Assembly: GCA_947625835.1 (NCBI GenBank)
Contig: CANQPY010000002.1
Coordinates: 27,038 to 91,037 of the forward strand
Origin: an uncultured Clostridia bacterium
GTDB lineage: Bacteria; Bacillota; Clostridia; TANB77; CAG-508
Reading direction: 5' to 3'
DNA: 64,000 nt
Shown here: one piece after another, positions 49,378 to 60,682 of the stretch
Layout: each line of letters begins with the position of its first letter
Position numbering within the stretch: the first letter of the stretch is position 1
Position numbers and translations under genes: made by a program
The notes under the pieces: model-generated
Told to the model about the DNA's origin: nothing
The model's input: only the letters and a program-made list of their open reading frames with translations
Databases searched by the model: none

Positions 49378-50814
49378 TTAGATTTTTGCAATTCCTCCAA
49401 TAAGTTGACTTTCTTCTGCTGATGATAACCATTTTGCTCCTCCTGAAACAACTACCATATTACCTTTTTCTAATATTCCTTTTTCTTTTGCTTTTTTTAT
49501 TCCTTCTTCTACCATTTTGTCTATGTTAGTTTTGCTTTCTACATAAATTGGTGTTACATTCCATGCTAATGCTAATTGATTGTATGTTCTTCTATTATCT
49601 GTAATTGCTATTACTGGACATTCTACACCTAATCCTGAGAATCTTCTTGCTGAATCTCCTGTATTTGTATAGCAAACAATTGCATCTGCATTTAAGTTCA
49701 TTGCCATAACAGATGTTGAATAAGCCATTTTATTTTCTAGATTATCAATATTTTTGTCTTCATTCATAGTAAATCTTTTCCAATAATCAATGTCTTCTTC
49801 TACTCTTCTTGCAATTTTTACCATTGTTTTAACACATTCAACAGGATATTTTCCCATTGCACATTCTCCAGATAACATTATTGCACTTGTTCTATCATAA
49901 ATAGCATTTGCAACATCACTTGCTTCTGCTCTTGTTGGTAATGGATTATATGTCATACTTTCTAACATTTGAGTTGCAGTTATTGCAGGTTTATTTGCTC
50001 TATTAGATAATTTTATAAATTTCTTTTGCATGATTGGTGGTTCTGTATAGTCTGTTTCGGTTGCCATATCACCACGAGCAATCATTTGAGCATCAGCAAA
50101 TTCTACAATTTCTTCCATATGCTCTAATCCTTCTACATTTTCTACTTTTGTAATTATTTTTACATCTTTTCCACCGTTTTCGTCAAGTACTTTTCTTACT
50201 TGAACAATGTCTTCTTTATTTCTAGTAAATGACATAGCAACATAGTCATAATCATGATCGCAAGCTGTTTTTAAATCTTCTATATCTTTTGGTTTTAGTG
50301 CTGGTAATTTAACTGCAGTACCTGGTAAGTTCATTGTTTTTCTACTTCCTAAGCCATTTCCATGAATAACGGTGCAAATTATATCTTTATCTACAATTTC
50401 ATCTACTCTTAATTCGATTGCCCCATCATCAATTAATACTTTAGCTCCAGGTTTTACATCTTTATATAGCTCTTTATAGCTTACAGATACTTTATCTTTA
50501 TCTCCTACAATGTCTTCGTTTACAAGTGTAAATTTTTGACCATCTTCTAATTGGATTTTTTCATTTTTACCAGTAACTAACATTCCTGTTCTTATTTCTG
50601 GTCCTTGCATATCTAATATTAATGCTATTGGTAAATCCATTTCCTTTCTTAGTTTTAAAATTTGTTCTGTTTTTTCTGCTTGTTCTTCCCAACTACCATG
50701 TGAATAATTGATTCTACATACATTCAATCCTGCCTCGAATAACTCTTGTAATTTATATTCACTAGCTGGTCCTATTGTTCCAACAATTTTTGTTTTTCTT
50801 AACTTTTCCTTCAT
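49378..50814 (-). CDS. pyk: Pyruvate kinase
   Basis: Glycolytic enzyme making pyruvate and ATP. A 478-residue protein starting MKEKLRKTKIVGTIGPASE. Visible: VCRINYSHGSWEEQ, the catalytic Lys region VDIITKVENVEGLEHM-like, MIARGDMATE and NRANKPAITATQMLESM. The ATG at 50814 follows GAGAGGAGATT. No CGG codon. Length matches enzymes lacking the extra C-terminal domain. Confidence 0.95.
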   Translation of the reverse strand: MKEKLRKTKIVGTIGPASEYKLQELFEAGLNVCRINYSHGSWEEQAEKTEQILKLRKEMDLPIALILDMQGPEIRTGMLVTGKNEKIQLEDGQKFTLVNEDIVGDKDKVSVSYKELYKDVKPGAKVLIDDGAIELRVDEIVDKDIICTVIHGNGLGSRKTMNLPGTAVKLPALKPKDIEDLKTACDHDYDYVAMSFTRNKEDIVQVRKVLDENGGKDVKIITKVENVEGLEHMEEIVEFADAQMIARGDMATETDYTEPPIMQKKFIKLSNRANKPAITATQMLESMTYNPLPTRAEASDVANAIYDRTSAIMLSGECAMGKYPVECVKTMVKIARRVEEDIDYWKRFTMNEDKNIDNLENKMAYSTSVMAMNLNADAIVCYTNTGDSARRFSGLGVECPVIAITDNRRTYNQLALAWNVTPIYVESKTNIDKMVEEGIKKAKEKGILEKGNMVVVSGGAKWLSSAEESQLIGGIAKI

Positions 50815-50911
50815 AATTTTTTTAATCTCCTCTCTTCTTTTAAAACACAGTTGATTATAACATAATCTATTCGCAAAGTTCAACATTTTTTGCCAAATTT
50901 CTTTATTTTAC

Positions 50912-50972
50912 GTTACAGTTTAGACTAAATTTAATTCTATGTAAAAAAGTAAATTAAAGTCTAAACTGTAAC
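50912..50972. repeat. 61-bp inverted repeat, mini version of the 7512-7844 element
   Basis: Ends GTTACAGTTTAGACT and AGTCTAAACTGTAAC enclose about 31 nt. The end sequence matches the ends of the 333-bp element at 7512-7844 except for one base. It lies between pyk and the thioesterase gene and may fold as a terminator hairpin for the latter. Confidence 0.7.
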
Positions 50973-50976
50973 TATT

Positions 50977-51702
50977 TTACTCCAATTCAACTATTGCATG
51001 TAAGATTTTTTCATCTTCACTTTGAATAACTACTTGATGTTTATTATCTTCATATCCATATTGGCATTTTACAATATCACCTAGTTTTATTTCCTTTTTA
51101 TACATAATTCTTATTTTATCAAATGGTCTTTTTTCATAAACTTCTTTTGGCATAGCTTCATATGCTAAATCTAAATAATATAAATTATGCATATGACCAA
51201 TAATATCAATATCTTTTCTCTTTGTTTCATAAATTATACTATTTTGATAATTTTGTATAGCTTTTAATTTTTCAATATCGTCTTCTTTAAAAACTCTTTT
51301 TTCAGTTTCTGATTTATATTTATTTGCCATTTTGTCTTCTACTTTTTCTATTTTTCCTGTTTTATTATTTATTAATAGCCATTTAGAAGTAGCAATTACG
51401 CATAGATTATCTTGTTCATCATAGATTTCAAAATCTCTGTAAGCATAATATTTTATGATTTTTCTTGACCAAGTGTGTATTTTTAAAGTTTGTCCATATT
51501 CTGGCCTTTTTATTACATTTACTTTCCAATCCAATAAAATCCAACTTACACCTGTTTTATCAGAAGTATTAATGCCATAACCAACACTGTCTGAATGATA
51601 TGCTGCTATGTTCTCTAAATATTCTAATATTGCTTTATTACTTACTTTATTTCCTTTCCAAACATCTTTTAAGCCTATTTTAAAATTTTCTTTGTATATC
51701 AT
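50977..51702 (-). CDS. Acyl-ACP thioesterase
   Basis: A 241-residue double hot-dog protein of the FatA/FatB-like family. Features: the N-terminal half with WILLDWKVNVIKRPEYGQTLKI and the second half with IDIIGHMHNLYYLDLAYEAMP, where Asp/Asn/His residues form the active site. It releases fatty acids from acyl carrier protein. Intact. Confidence 0.85.
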   Translation of the reverse strand: MIYKENFKIGLKDVWKGNKVSNKAILEYLENIAAYHSDSVGYGINTSDKTGVSWILLDWKVNVIKRPEYGQTLKIHTWSRKIIKYYAYRDFEIYDEQDNLCVIATSKWLLINNKTGKIEKVEDKMANKYKSETEKRVFKEDDIEKLKAIQNYQNSIIYETKRKDIDIIGHMHNLYYLDLAYEAMPKEVYEKRPFDKIRIMYKKEIKLGDIVKCQYGYEDNKHQVVIQSEDEKILHAIVELE

Positions 51703-51749
51703 ATCTGATTATTCCTTTCTAGTAACACTTTTTAAAGTTGCAAAATTCG

Positions 51750-53070
51750 TCATTTTATATTTTCATAACCTGGCTTTTTTAGTAATTTAAACATATTTTT
51801 CTTATATTCTTCCACACCTGGTTGATTAAAAGGATCTACACCTAATAGCATTCCTGACATAGCACATGCTTTTTCAAAGAAATAAATTAATTCTCCTAAA
51901 TTTTTTTCATCTAATTTATTCATTTTTAATAAAATATTAGGAACTCCACCTGTAAGATGTGCTTTTATAGTTCCTTGCATTGCTTTTTTATTTACATAGT
52001 CTAGTCCTTTTCCAGATAAATAGTTTAAGCCATCTAAGTTATCATCATCTGAATTAATTTTTATATCACTATTTGTATGTTCTATGCTAATAACTGTTTC
52101 GAATAAATTCCTTCTTCCATCTTGTATATATTGACCCATAGAATGTAAATCTGTTGTAAAATCAACTCCCGCTGGAAAAATTCCTTTTTTATCTTTTCCT
52201 TCACTTTCGCCAAATAGTTGTTTCCACCATTCTGTAAAGTAATGCATTTTAGGTTCATAATTAACTAATATTTCTATTCTTTTATGTGCTTCATATAAAA
52301 TATTTCTTGCTACTGCATATTGGTAACATTCGTTATATTTTAAATTTGAGTCAGCAAATCTTTCTTGCCCAATTCTAGCACCTTCCATTAATTGTTCTAT
52401 GTCAATTCCTGCCACTGCAATTGGAAGTAGCCCTACTGCAGTTAAAACAGAATATCTTCCTCCAATATTATCTGGAACTACAAATGTTTCATAGCCTTCA
52501 TTTTCTGCTAATGTTTTTAATGCCCCTTTTTCTTTATCTGTTGTTGCATAAATTCTGCTTCTTGCTTCATCTATTCCATATTTGTTTTCTAATATTTCTC
52601 TAAAAATTCTAAAACTGATTGCAGGCTCTGTAGTTGTTCCTGACTTTGATATTACATTGATTGAAAAGTCTTTGTTTCCAATATATTCAATTAGTTCATT
52701 TAAATAGTTTGGACTTAAATTATTTCCTGCATATAAAATTTGTGGATATTCTCTTTGTTCATCTGATAACATATTATAAAATGAACTTGTAAGAGATTCT
52801 ATTACTGCTCTTGCTCCTAAATAAGATCCTCCGAATTCCAATTACTATTAAAATGTCTGATTCTTTTCTTATTTTTTGAGCCGCTTTCTTTATTCTATTG
52901 AATTCTTTTTTATCATATTTAGTTGGAAGTTCTAACCACCCTACAAAATCCTTTTTTTTATTTGCTCTTTCATGTAAGTTTTTGTGTATTTCTTCTACTT
53001 GCTTTTGATATTTTAAAATGTTTTCTTGTGGGATTCTACTATTGGCTAAATTTAATTTTATTTCTGACAT
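51750..53070 (-). CDS. pgi: Glucose-6-phosphate isomerase (one CGG +1 site)
   Basis: Interconverts glucose-6-P and fructose-6-P. Corrected length 439 residues. After correction, [19 protein letters not shown] is the phosphate-binding loop (Gly80 shifted); [20 protein letters not shown] and the end [16 protein letters not shown] follow. The frame breaks at CGG 52833-52831 (GGA ATT CGG AGG); skipping the C gives Gly-Ile-Gly-Gly-Ser, an invariant motif. RBS AGAGGTATG sits upstream of the start at 53070. Confidence 0.95.
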
Positions 53071-53160
53071 ATATACATACCTCTTTTCTTATGAATTTTT
53101 TTCAAGTTCATTATATATAAATATGTCACAAATTTCAAGATTTATGTTTTTATTTTAAAA

Positions 53161-53190
53161 AAAAGTTCAATATATTTTTATTAATTACAG
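53161..53190. repeat. Fragment of the MITE-like element
   Basis: AAAAGTTCAATATATTTTTA, followed by TTAAT, matches an internal block of both arms of the 7512-7844 element. Only this part is present, next to the terminator of the 53270-55016 gene. Confidence 0.55.
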
Positions 53191-53198
53191 GCTATAAT

Positions 53199-53263
53199 AA
53201 AAAACGGAATTAAGATTTTCTTTGCAAGTAATAAACTGCTAATAAAATCTTAATTCCGATATT
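53199..53263 (-). terminator. Intrinsic terminator after the 53270-55016 gene
   Basis: Minus strand CGGAATTAAGATTTT and its partner AAAATCTTAATTCCG, with a 30-nt loop, followed by a T-run. Confidence 0.8.
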
Positions 53264-53269
53264 TTATTT

Positions 53270-55016
53270 TTACATTGGTAATATTTTTCTATTAATTTCT
53301 TCTTCTATTTCCTTATTTTGCTCATATTGCTCTTTTAGTTCATTTTGAATACTATCATAATCATTCAGTTGTGATTTTATAGAAGATATTGAATCTATTA
53401 CCTGATTTAATCTGTTATTTTGTTTTGATATTAATTCATATATCTCTAGCAAATTATCATTTATGTCTGTATATTCTTTTGGATTTTTATTATTTACTAT
53501 GTCTTCAACTTTTTGAGTTTCTACTATTTTATTATGTGTTTTTGTTTTTTCCATTATATCATATTTTTTTTCTTTTAATTTTGGCTCAGCTTCTTTTATT
53601 AATTCATCAACTGTAACCAATCTCTTTTCTTTTACTTGTGATTTGCCATTAGAGTCATTATTAGAATAATAGTAACCACTTTTATAAGTTGTTTCTTTAA
53701 CATGAACTTTATTTAAAATAGCACCTATAAGTTCTCCACCAACTGAACCGAATTGCTTTTTTTACTTCTCTTATATCATTAATTTTAGTTACTTCTGAAT
53801 TTATTACTAAAACTGTTGAGTCTACAATTGTTGATAGTATTATACTATCTGTTACTAATTTGCATGGTGGTGCATCTATAATTACAATATCATAAATATT
53901 TTTAAATATTGCTAATAACTCTTTCATATTATCTGAATCTATTAATTCTGATGGATTTGGTGGTGTTGTTCCATTTGTTAATATATGTAAATTTGGTACT
54001 TTTGTTTCTTTGACATACTCTTTTGCTAGTTCAACATCTTTTTCAATATCTCCTGTCATAAAGTATAAATAATTAGATAGACCTTCTGTATTGTCAACTT
54101 TAAATATTTTTCCAGCTCTACCTTTTCTCATGTCACAGTCTATTAATAAAACTTTTTTATTTGTTTCTGCAAATGATGTTGCAATATTACTTGATACCCA
54201 ACTTTTTCCTTCTCTTGGTGTACAACTTGTAATTAGTATTGTTTTTGCTTTTCTGCCTGAATTCATATATAAAATATTAGTTCTTACTGAATTGATACAT
54301 TCTGTAATAAAAGATTTAGCATGTTTTTGGTTTTTATTATTTGCATAAATAGGAATTGAACCTAATGATTTTACTTTTAAGTATTTTTCTATTTCTTCTT
54401 CTTTTTTGATAGTATTGTCAAAAATATATATAATCATTGCGTAAATTGCTGATATTACTAAACCAATAACAAAAAATACTATTATATCTTTTGCATGATT
54501 AATGTTGTATGGTACGGTTTGTTCTACTGCTTCATCAATAATTCCAATATTGTCTAAGTGATAAATTTGTTTAATTTCTTCTAAGAAGGCATTTGCTAAT
54601 TCTTTTGTAATATTCATAGCCATTTGTGAATTTGTATCTGTAACTGATATTTCTATAATATATGTATCTGTTATGACGTTTACCTGAATTTGTTTTAATA
54701 ATTCTTCTTCTGTAATATTTAAATTTAAATTATTAATTACTTTGTTTATTACTTTTGAATTTTTAGCAATATTACTATAAGTTACAATTAATTCTGAATT
54801 TAATGTTAAGTCTGTACTTGTAATAGTTTTATTTCCTGAATTATTATTTGGTATTAATAGCAGTGATGTTGTTGATTTATATTTTGGTATTATATATCCA
54901 TATGAATAAATACAACCTAATATTATACAAACTATTAAAATTGCTATAATTATAAATTTTTTTCTCATCAAAATATCTAATATTCTTGTTATTTCGATAT
55001 TTTCGTTTTCTCCCAT
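53270..55016 (-). CDS. Polysaccharide co-polymerase/tyrosine kinase fusion (one CGG +1 site)
   Basis: A 581-residue fusion of a Wzz domain (membrane helices about residues 19-40 and 176-196) and a BY-kinase domain with SCTPREGKSW (Walker A, about residue 270), VLLIDCDMRKG (A') and IVIIDAPP (B). The frame breaks near the kinase end at CGG 53750-53748 (GCA ATT CGG TTC); skipping the C gives Ile-Gly-Ser-Val-Gly-Gly, then GAILNKVH as in the family, then a Tyr-rich stretch KSGYYYSNN that is the likely autophosphorylation tail, then a coiled-coil extension of about 120 residues. The extension is unusual. Without the skip the Tyr tail is lost. Confidence 0.9.
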
Positions 55017-55152
55017 GTTTCTTCACCTAACTTATATTATATCTTATTTGGTAAACTATTTCAACATATTTTTTTCTTTTTTTTTATTTTTTTTTGAACA
55101 ATATAAGCTAATATCTTAATAATCAATTTCTGTAGGTATTTTTCTTTAATAT

Positions 55153-56356
55153 TTAAGCTTTTGTAACTTCATTTAATACTTTCGCTAAATATTTCATGCT
55201 TGTTAGGCATTGTTCTAAAGTATTTCCTGTTGCACCTACTTCGATAATGCTTGCACATTTTCCTAAGTGTTGATTATACCTTGATTTCGTTAGCATTATA
55301 GGTTTGAATAATCCCGGATAAAGTTCTTCTGCTTTTTGTTGAACTTTAATTGCAAATTTTAAATTTTGATTCCAATTAGGATGCCATAAACCACTATTAT
55401 TTGTTCCGAATTACAAACATAATTTGTGCTGCAAGATCTGTTTCTCCTATTTTTATAGTTGGTGCATAATCACTTCTACTTCCTATTGCATCTCTATGTA
55501 AGTCTATAATAATATCACTTGGTGTTGTTTTTACTAGATTTTCTACAGTTGCTAAAGAATGTGCATATGAACCATTATAAGATGGATAATCATGATATGA
55601 TGTATCATGTATTACATTAAATTTGTATTCTTTTAACCTATTTTCTAATTCTTCTCCTACTTTAACTACTGTATAGTTTAAATCTGTTGTTCTAAAGTTT
55701 CCTGTTGGATTATATGGGTATGCATCACTTGAAGTATAACTTTCACATGTATGTGTGTGGTATAATATTACATTTTTATTTTTTGTTGTAACATCTGGTG
55801 TTAGCATTTCTTCTGTTAACTGATATTCTGTTTCATTTTTTATTTTGATATTTTGATATTGACTATTAAAGCTTTCTTTTAGAGGATTATTAGTTATTAT
55901 TTGTGTTGCCATAGCAGAATCTGGTAACTTTTCTTTGGTCTCTTCCTTGTTTTCTTTTTTGGTTTCTTCTTTTGTCTTTTCTTTTGGTTCTTCACTCTTT
56001 TCTACTTCTTGTGCATTTGTATCTTGACTTTCGTTTTTTTCGTTTATATTTTCTTGTATTTTTTTTGCTGTACTAACTTGTGTATTTATAATTCCTTGCC
56101 ACGCACTTTCCTTTTCAATTTTATTAATTTCTTCTTGCAAAATATCTTTTTGGGAATTTGCCACTCCAACAGTTGGAACTGTTTTTTCTAAACATTCTAC
56201 CATACTATTTTGAAAAAAAGATTTTGGCACATTTTTTGATTTTTCTGCAATGGTTGAAAAATAATTACTTCCTACTACTACAACTAAAGCAGTTATTATC
56301 ATTCCTATTGAAAATTTTTTAATGTCTTTCATTTTTATTACAGTTACATTAAACAT
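55153..56356 (-). CDS. spoIIP: SpoIIP, sporulation peptidoglycan hydrolase (one CGG +1 site)
   Basis: Amidase/endopeptidase that with SpoIID thins septal peptidoglycan during engulfment. Corrected length 400 residues: an N-terminal anchor (about residues 18-36), a Glu/Lys-rich linker (about 120-150), and a C-terminal amidase domain with VILYHTHTCESY and IIDLHRDAIGSRSDY. The frame breaks at CGG 55408-55406 (TTT GTA ATT CGG AAC); skipping the C gives Val-Ile-Gly-Thr-Asn, and the frame continues LWHPNWNQNLKFA to the stop at 55153. The start 56356 follows AAGGAGAAAGTA. Confidence 0.92.
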
Positions 56357-56433
56357 TACTTTCTCCTTGTCCACAAAACTATCCTATAACTATATATATT
56401 CATTTATTGTTTGTAATATGACATATAAAAAGC

Positions 56434-56492
56434 CAAAAAAAATGGAATAAAGATTTTCTATGCAATAAAATTGCATAGAAAATCTTTATTCC
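56434..56492 (-). terminator. Strong intrinsic terminator after the 56519-56857 gene
   Basis: Minus strand GGAATAAAGATTTTCTATGC and its exact complement form a perfect 22-bp stem with a loop of five bases, followed by a run of T. Confidence 0.9.
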
Positions 56493-56518
56493 GCATACTA
56501 TTATTTTTAATTCTCTTT

Positions 56519-56857
56519 TTATACTTTTTTCCAGAACCAGTCTAAACTGTTATCAATGCTTTTCTTTCCACCTGCTTTTGCTTCTATATCATCTACCCAA
56601 AGATAAGCAAAGAAACTAATTAAAACAAATATAAAGTCTATTGCTATACATCTTGATAATGTTGATAATAAATATCTGTATTCTTCTGATAAAGTAGCAA
56701 TTTGTGCTACATGCATAATTAATATAATTAAATATGCAAATAATACAATAGCATTAATATAACTTTTTTTAATTTCTTGTGCTAAAAATATTAATAATAC
56801 AGTTGCTGCTAACATTAGAACTAAAGTTAGTGCATTTGATATATCGAAAATAAACAT
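56519..56857 (-). CDS. Small membrane protein of unknown function
   Basis: A 112-residue protein with three membrane segments (about residues 8-26, 36-52, 70-88) and a soluble Lys/Trp-rich end SLDWFWKKV. Good ribosome site AATGGAGGGAAATCAAG. Located between glmM and spoIIP. Not recognised. Confidence 0.6.
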   Translation of the reverse strand: MFIFDISNALTLVLMLAATVLLIFLAQEIKKSYINAIVLFAYLIILIMHVAQIATLSEEYRYLLSTLSRCIAIDFIFVLISFFAYLWVDDIEAKAGGKKSIDNSLDWFWKKV

Positions 56858-56972
56858 CTTGATTTCCCTCCATTTTCTTTTGTTTATAATACTATTAATA
56901 TAGTACCACTATTTTTATTTTTTATCAATCTTTTTTTATTTACTTTTTTATTACATTTTTGTTACAAATTCT

Positions 56973-58338
56973 TTACGACATTTTTTCTTCAATTAGTTTT
57001 GCTATTTCTTTTGCTTTTTTAGTTATATATTCTTGATTTTCTCCTTCTATCATAACTCTTACCAATGGCTCTGTTCCAGATGGTCTAATTAAAATTCTTC
57101 CATTTCCTGCAAATTCTTTTTCTAATTTTTCAATTGCTTCTTTTATTTCTTTATCTTTTTCATAGTCATATTTTTTTTCTGAATTTACTTTTGCGTTTAT
57201 CAACACTTGTGGATATAATTTTACTATGTTTCCAAGTTCTGATGCTTTTTTATTAGTTTCAAGAATAGTTTTTATTAACATTAAAGATGTAAGTATGCCG
57301 GTCACCAGTTGGATTATAATCTAATAATATAATGTGCCCAGATTGTTCTCCACCTATGTTAAATCCCTCTTTTAGCATTTCTTCTAAAACATATCTATCT
57401 CCTACTTTTGTTTGAATTAAGTTTAATCCATTTTGTTCTGCATACTTATTTAGTCCTAAATTACTCATAACAGTTGCAACAATTGTATCTTTTTTCAAGT
57501 TTCCTTTTTCTTTTAGATTGCTTGCAATAATTGCTATTAGTTTATCTCCATCTATTTCGTTTCCTTTTTCATCTATAGCTAAACATCTGTCTCCATCGCC
57601 ATCATATGCAACACCTAAACTTAGTTTATTTTCTAGTACGAATTTTTTTAATCCATCTAAATGAGTTGAACCACAATTTTCATTTATATTTATTCCATCT
57701 GGATTATTATTTATAATTTTGTAATTGATTCCAAGAGATTTAAATATTTTTTCTGCAACATAAGATGTTGCACCATTTGCAGTATCTAAACCTACAATAA
57801 AATCATCTTTCTTATTTTTTTCTATTACATCATCAAATTGTTTGCGGAAAAAATATACATATTCATCAATTAAGTCTAATGCATATTCTGATACACCAAT
57901 TTTATCATTTACTGCAGTTAAATCATCTAATTTTTCTGAATCCATAATTTCTTCTATTTCTTCTTCTAAGGAATCTGGTATTTTCATTCCTTTATTACTA
58001 AAATACTTTATTCCATTGAATTCATATGTATTATGTGATGCAGAAATAACAACACTTGCATCTGCATTTAATTTTCTTGTTAAATAAGCTACTGCTGGTG
58101 TTGGTATAACGCCCAATAGCTTTACATTTGCTCCATAGCTTAAAAATCCTGCTACCATAGCACTTTCAATTAAAGTTCCAGAAATACGAGTGTCTCTTCC
58201 AATTAAAATTGTAGGTGTGTGATCAGTATGCTTTGATAATACATAAGCACCTGCTTTAGCCACTTTGTAAACTAATTTAGGTGATAATTCTGTATTGGCA
58301 ATTCTTCTAATTCCATCTGTTCCAAAATATTTTCTCAA
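56973..58338 (-). CDS. glmM: Phosphoglucosamine mutase GlmM (one CGG +1 site)
   Basis: Makes glucosamine-1-P for cell-wall synthesis; an essential step. Corrected length 454 residues. The active-site Ser is in VVISASHNTYEFNGIKYF (about residues 96-113), the metal loop is VAYDGDGDRC, and GGEQSGHIILLDYNPTGDGI lies near residue 330. The frame breaks at CGG 57300-57298 (GGT GAC CGG CAT); skipping the C gives Thr-Gly-Asp-Gly-Ile, the family sequence, and continues LTSLMLIKTI with the IRPSGTEPLVRVM phosphate-binding loop. The only CGGC case. The start is TTG after GAAGGAAATATA. Confidence 0.95.
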
Positions 58339-58354
58339 TATATTTCCTTCTTTC

Positions 58355-59138
58355 TTACCTTTTTAGTTTTAAAATTAGTTTTTCTTTCCATGTTAATTCT
58401 ATATTATTCGGTTCTTTTTTTTCTATTCTTTTATTTTGCAAAACTAAACTTGGATTAATTGTTGTTAATTTTTCTAATTCTTCTTTTCCAATTATTTCTT
58501 CTATTTTTTGTAATATTGTTGGTATTTTAGGATAAATTGTATTTGGTCTATGAACATCACTTCCTAAGAAATGTACCATATTATTTTCTAATAATTTCTT
58601 TACTATAATTTGCGCTTTTTCTCCATAATATCCGGTCTATACTTGCATAATTTGCTTGCATTAATACACCTAAATCTATTAAATCATAAATTAACTCTGG
58701 GTCTTGTTGGACAAATGAATATCTTTCTGGATGTGCTAAAATAGGTACTAATTTGTATTGCACCATTTCATATACAACATCATATAAATTTATTGGTTCT
58801 ATATTTAATGGCATTTCAAAAAGTACATAACTAGTGTTATTCATTGTAGTAGCCTTTTTTTCTTCTAATAATTGAATTATATTTTCTGATATGTATATTT
58901 CGTTTCCTAAGTATAAATCTATATTAATATTGTATTGACTTAACTTTTGATTAATTGCTTGTATCAATATTTCTCTCTCTTTTATTTCAGTTTCATAATA
59001 TCCTTCCATATAATGAGAGGTACTAATAATTGATTTAAATCCTACGTCTTGTGCTTCTCTCAGTAATTTCATTGTTTCGTCGATGTTTCTTGCTCCATCA
59101 TCCACTCCAGGTAATATATGTGAATGTAAGTCAATCAT
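58355..59138 (-). CDS. CpsB/CapC-type PHP protein-tyrosine phosphatase (one CGG +1 site)
   Basis: Metal-dependent tyrosine phosphatase that reverses BY-kinase phosphorylation. Corrected length 260 residues. MIDLHSHILPGVDDGARN carries metal-binding His and Asp residues; LAHPERY and FLGSDVHRP follow. The frame breaks at CGG 58634-58632 (ATA GAC CGG ATA); skipping the C gives Ile-Asp-Gly-Tyr-Tyr-Gly. Its start overlaps the kinase stop by 4 nt (ATGA), so both are coupled in translation. Confidence 0.92.
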
Positions 59139-60524
59139 TTTTTAACTTCCTCTCCATAATAATACGTTTCTTTATATTGTTTTGCTGATACTTCAATTTT
59201 GTTAATTACAATACCTGTTATTTTTCCTCCAACATTTTTGATGTTGTCTATCATTTTTCTTAAATGTTCTTTTTTGGTCTCTCTGCTTGCTGTTACAATT
59301 ACTGTAGAATCTACAATTCTTGATAAAATAACAGCATCTGTTACTAATTGAGTTGGTGGTCCATCTAAAATAACAATATCACACATTGATTTTAATTGTT
59401 CTATTAAATTCAACATTTCTTCTGAAACTAATAATTCAGATGGGTTTGGTGGAATGCTTCCTGCTGATATTACATATAAATTGTCTATCTTAGTTTCTTG
59501 GATGCAATCTTCTAGTTTTAATTCTTCTTCTTTATCTCCAACATTTGATAAGTAATTAGAAAGTCCTGGTCTTGCTGCTATATTAAATATGTTGCATTGT
59601 CTTCCTTTTCTCATATCTGCATCTACTAAAATAACTTTTTTACCTGCTTGTGCAAATGTGACAGCTAAATTAGAAGATATCCAACTTTTTCCTTCTCTTG
59701 GCATAGTTGATGTTATTAATATTGACTGTAATTTATTGTTTCTATTTGTAAATTGAATATTTGTTCTTAATGTTCTAAATATTTCTGAAATAGGCGATTT
59801 TGGATCTATATTTACAATTAATTCACTTTTGTTTTTAATCCTATTAGTATTATTTCTATTTTGGTTTTCGTATAATGGTGTAGATGCTAGTACTGATATT
59901 CCAAATTGCTCTTCTACTGTTTCTGCTGTTTTTATTGTAGAGTCTAATATATTTGCAATAAATACATAAATTGCAGATATAACAATACCTATTGCAACAA
60001 ATATTGCAATATCTTTTGGATGATTAATATTTGATGGTGTTGTTGGCACTGGTGCTTCGTTTATTATTTGGACATTACTAATATTGTATAGTTCTTTTAC
60101 TTTTTCTATAAAAACTTTTGTAAGTTCATTTGCAATTTTTGCACTATTTTCTGCATTTGAATTTGTTACAACTATTTCAATTAATTCTGTTCCGTTTAGT
60201 TGAGTTAACAGCTATATTGCTTGTATTGACTGTCATACTTAAGTTAGAGTTTACTTGATCTATTACCTTTCTACTTTTTATTAATTTGCTATATGTTGAT
60301 ACTAATTTTGAGTTTACTGTTATATCTCCTACTGTTACTGTATTGTTATTTTCTGTATTATTGGTTGATGCTAATAATAATGTTGTAGATGTACTGTATT
60401 CTGGTTTTACAAAGTTCATTGTGTAAATAAAACCTATTACTGCACATATTAATACTATTAGTATAATTGTAGTTTTTCTACTCCAAAATATATCAAACAA
60501 TTCTTTTAAATCTAACTCTTCCAT
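59135..60524 (-). CDS. Polysaccharide co-polymerase/tyrosine kinase fusion (one CGG +1 site)
   Basis: Second BY-kinase of the window, 462 residues corrected. An N-terminal Wzz domain (helix about residues 20-36), a second helix near 170-190, then a kinase with STMPREGKSW, VILVDADMRKG and VILDGPPT. The C-terminus ends YKETYYYGEEVKK, a Tyr cluster typical for autophosphorylation. The frame breaks in the Wzz half at CGG 60194-60192 (ACT AAA CGG AAC); skipping the C gives Thr-Lys-Gly-Thr-Glu-Leu-Ile and runs straight into the kinase half. Coupled to the phosphatase gene. Confidence 0.92.
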
Positions 60525-60627
60525 TGTTTCCCCTTTCGCTTTTGTTTTTCACTGCTCAATATTATATCATTTTTAAATTGTTTTGACAATATTTATATTT
60601 AATATTTTTATGAAGATTTTTTATATA

Positions 60628-60662
60628 AAAGAGATAATGTTATAATTAACACTATCTCCTTT
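60628..60662 (-). terminator. Intrinsic terminator after the Rpn gene
   Basis: Minus strand GGAGATAGTGTTAATTATAA and CATTATCTCTTTT form a hairpin with a T-rich tail. A near copy lies at 63838-63874 after the second Rpn gene. Confidence 0.75.
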
Positions 60663-60682
60663 AGAATAAACTTTTAATTCAT

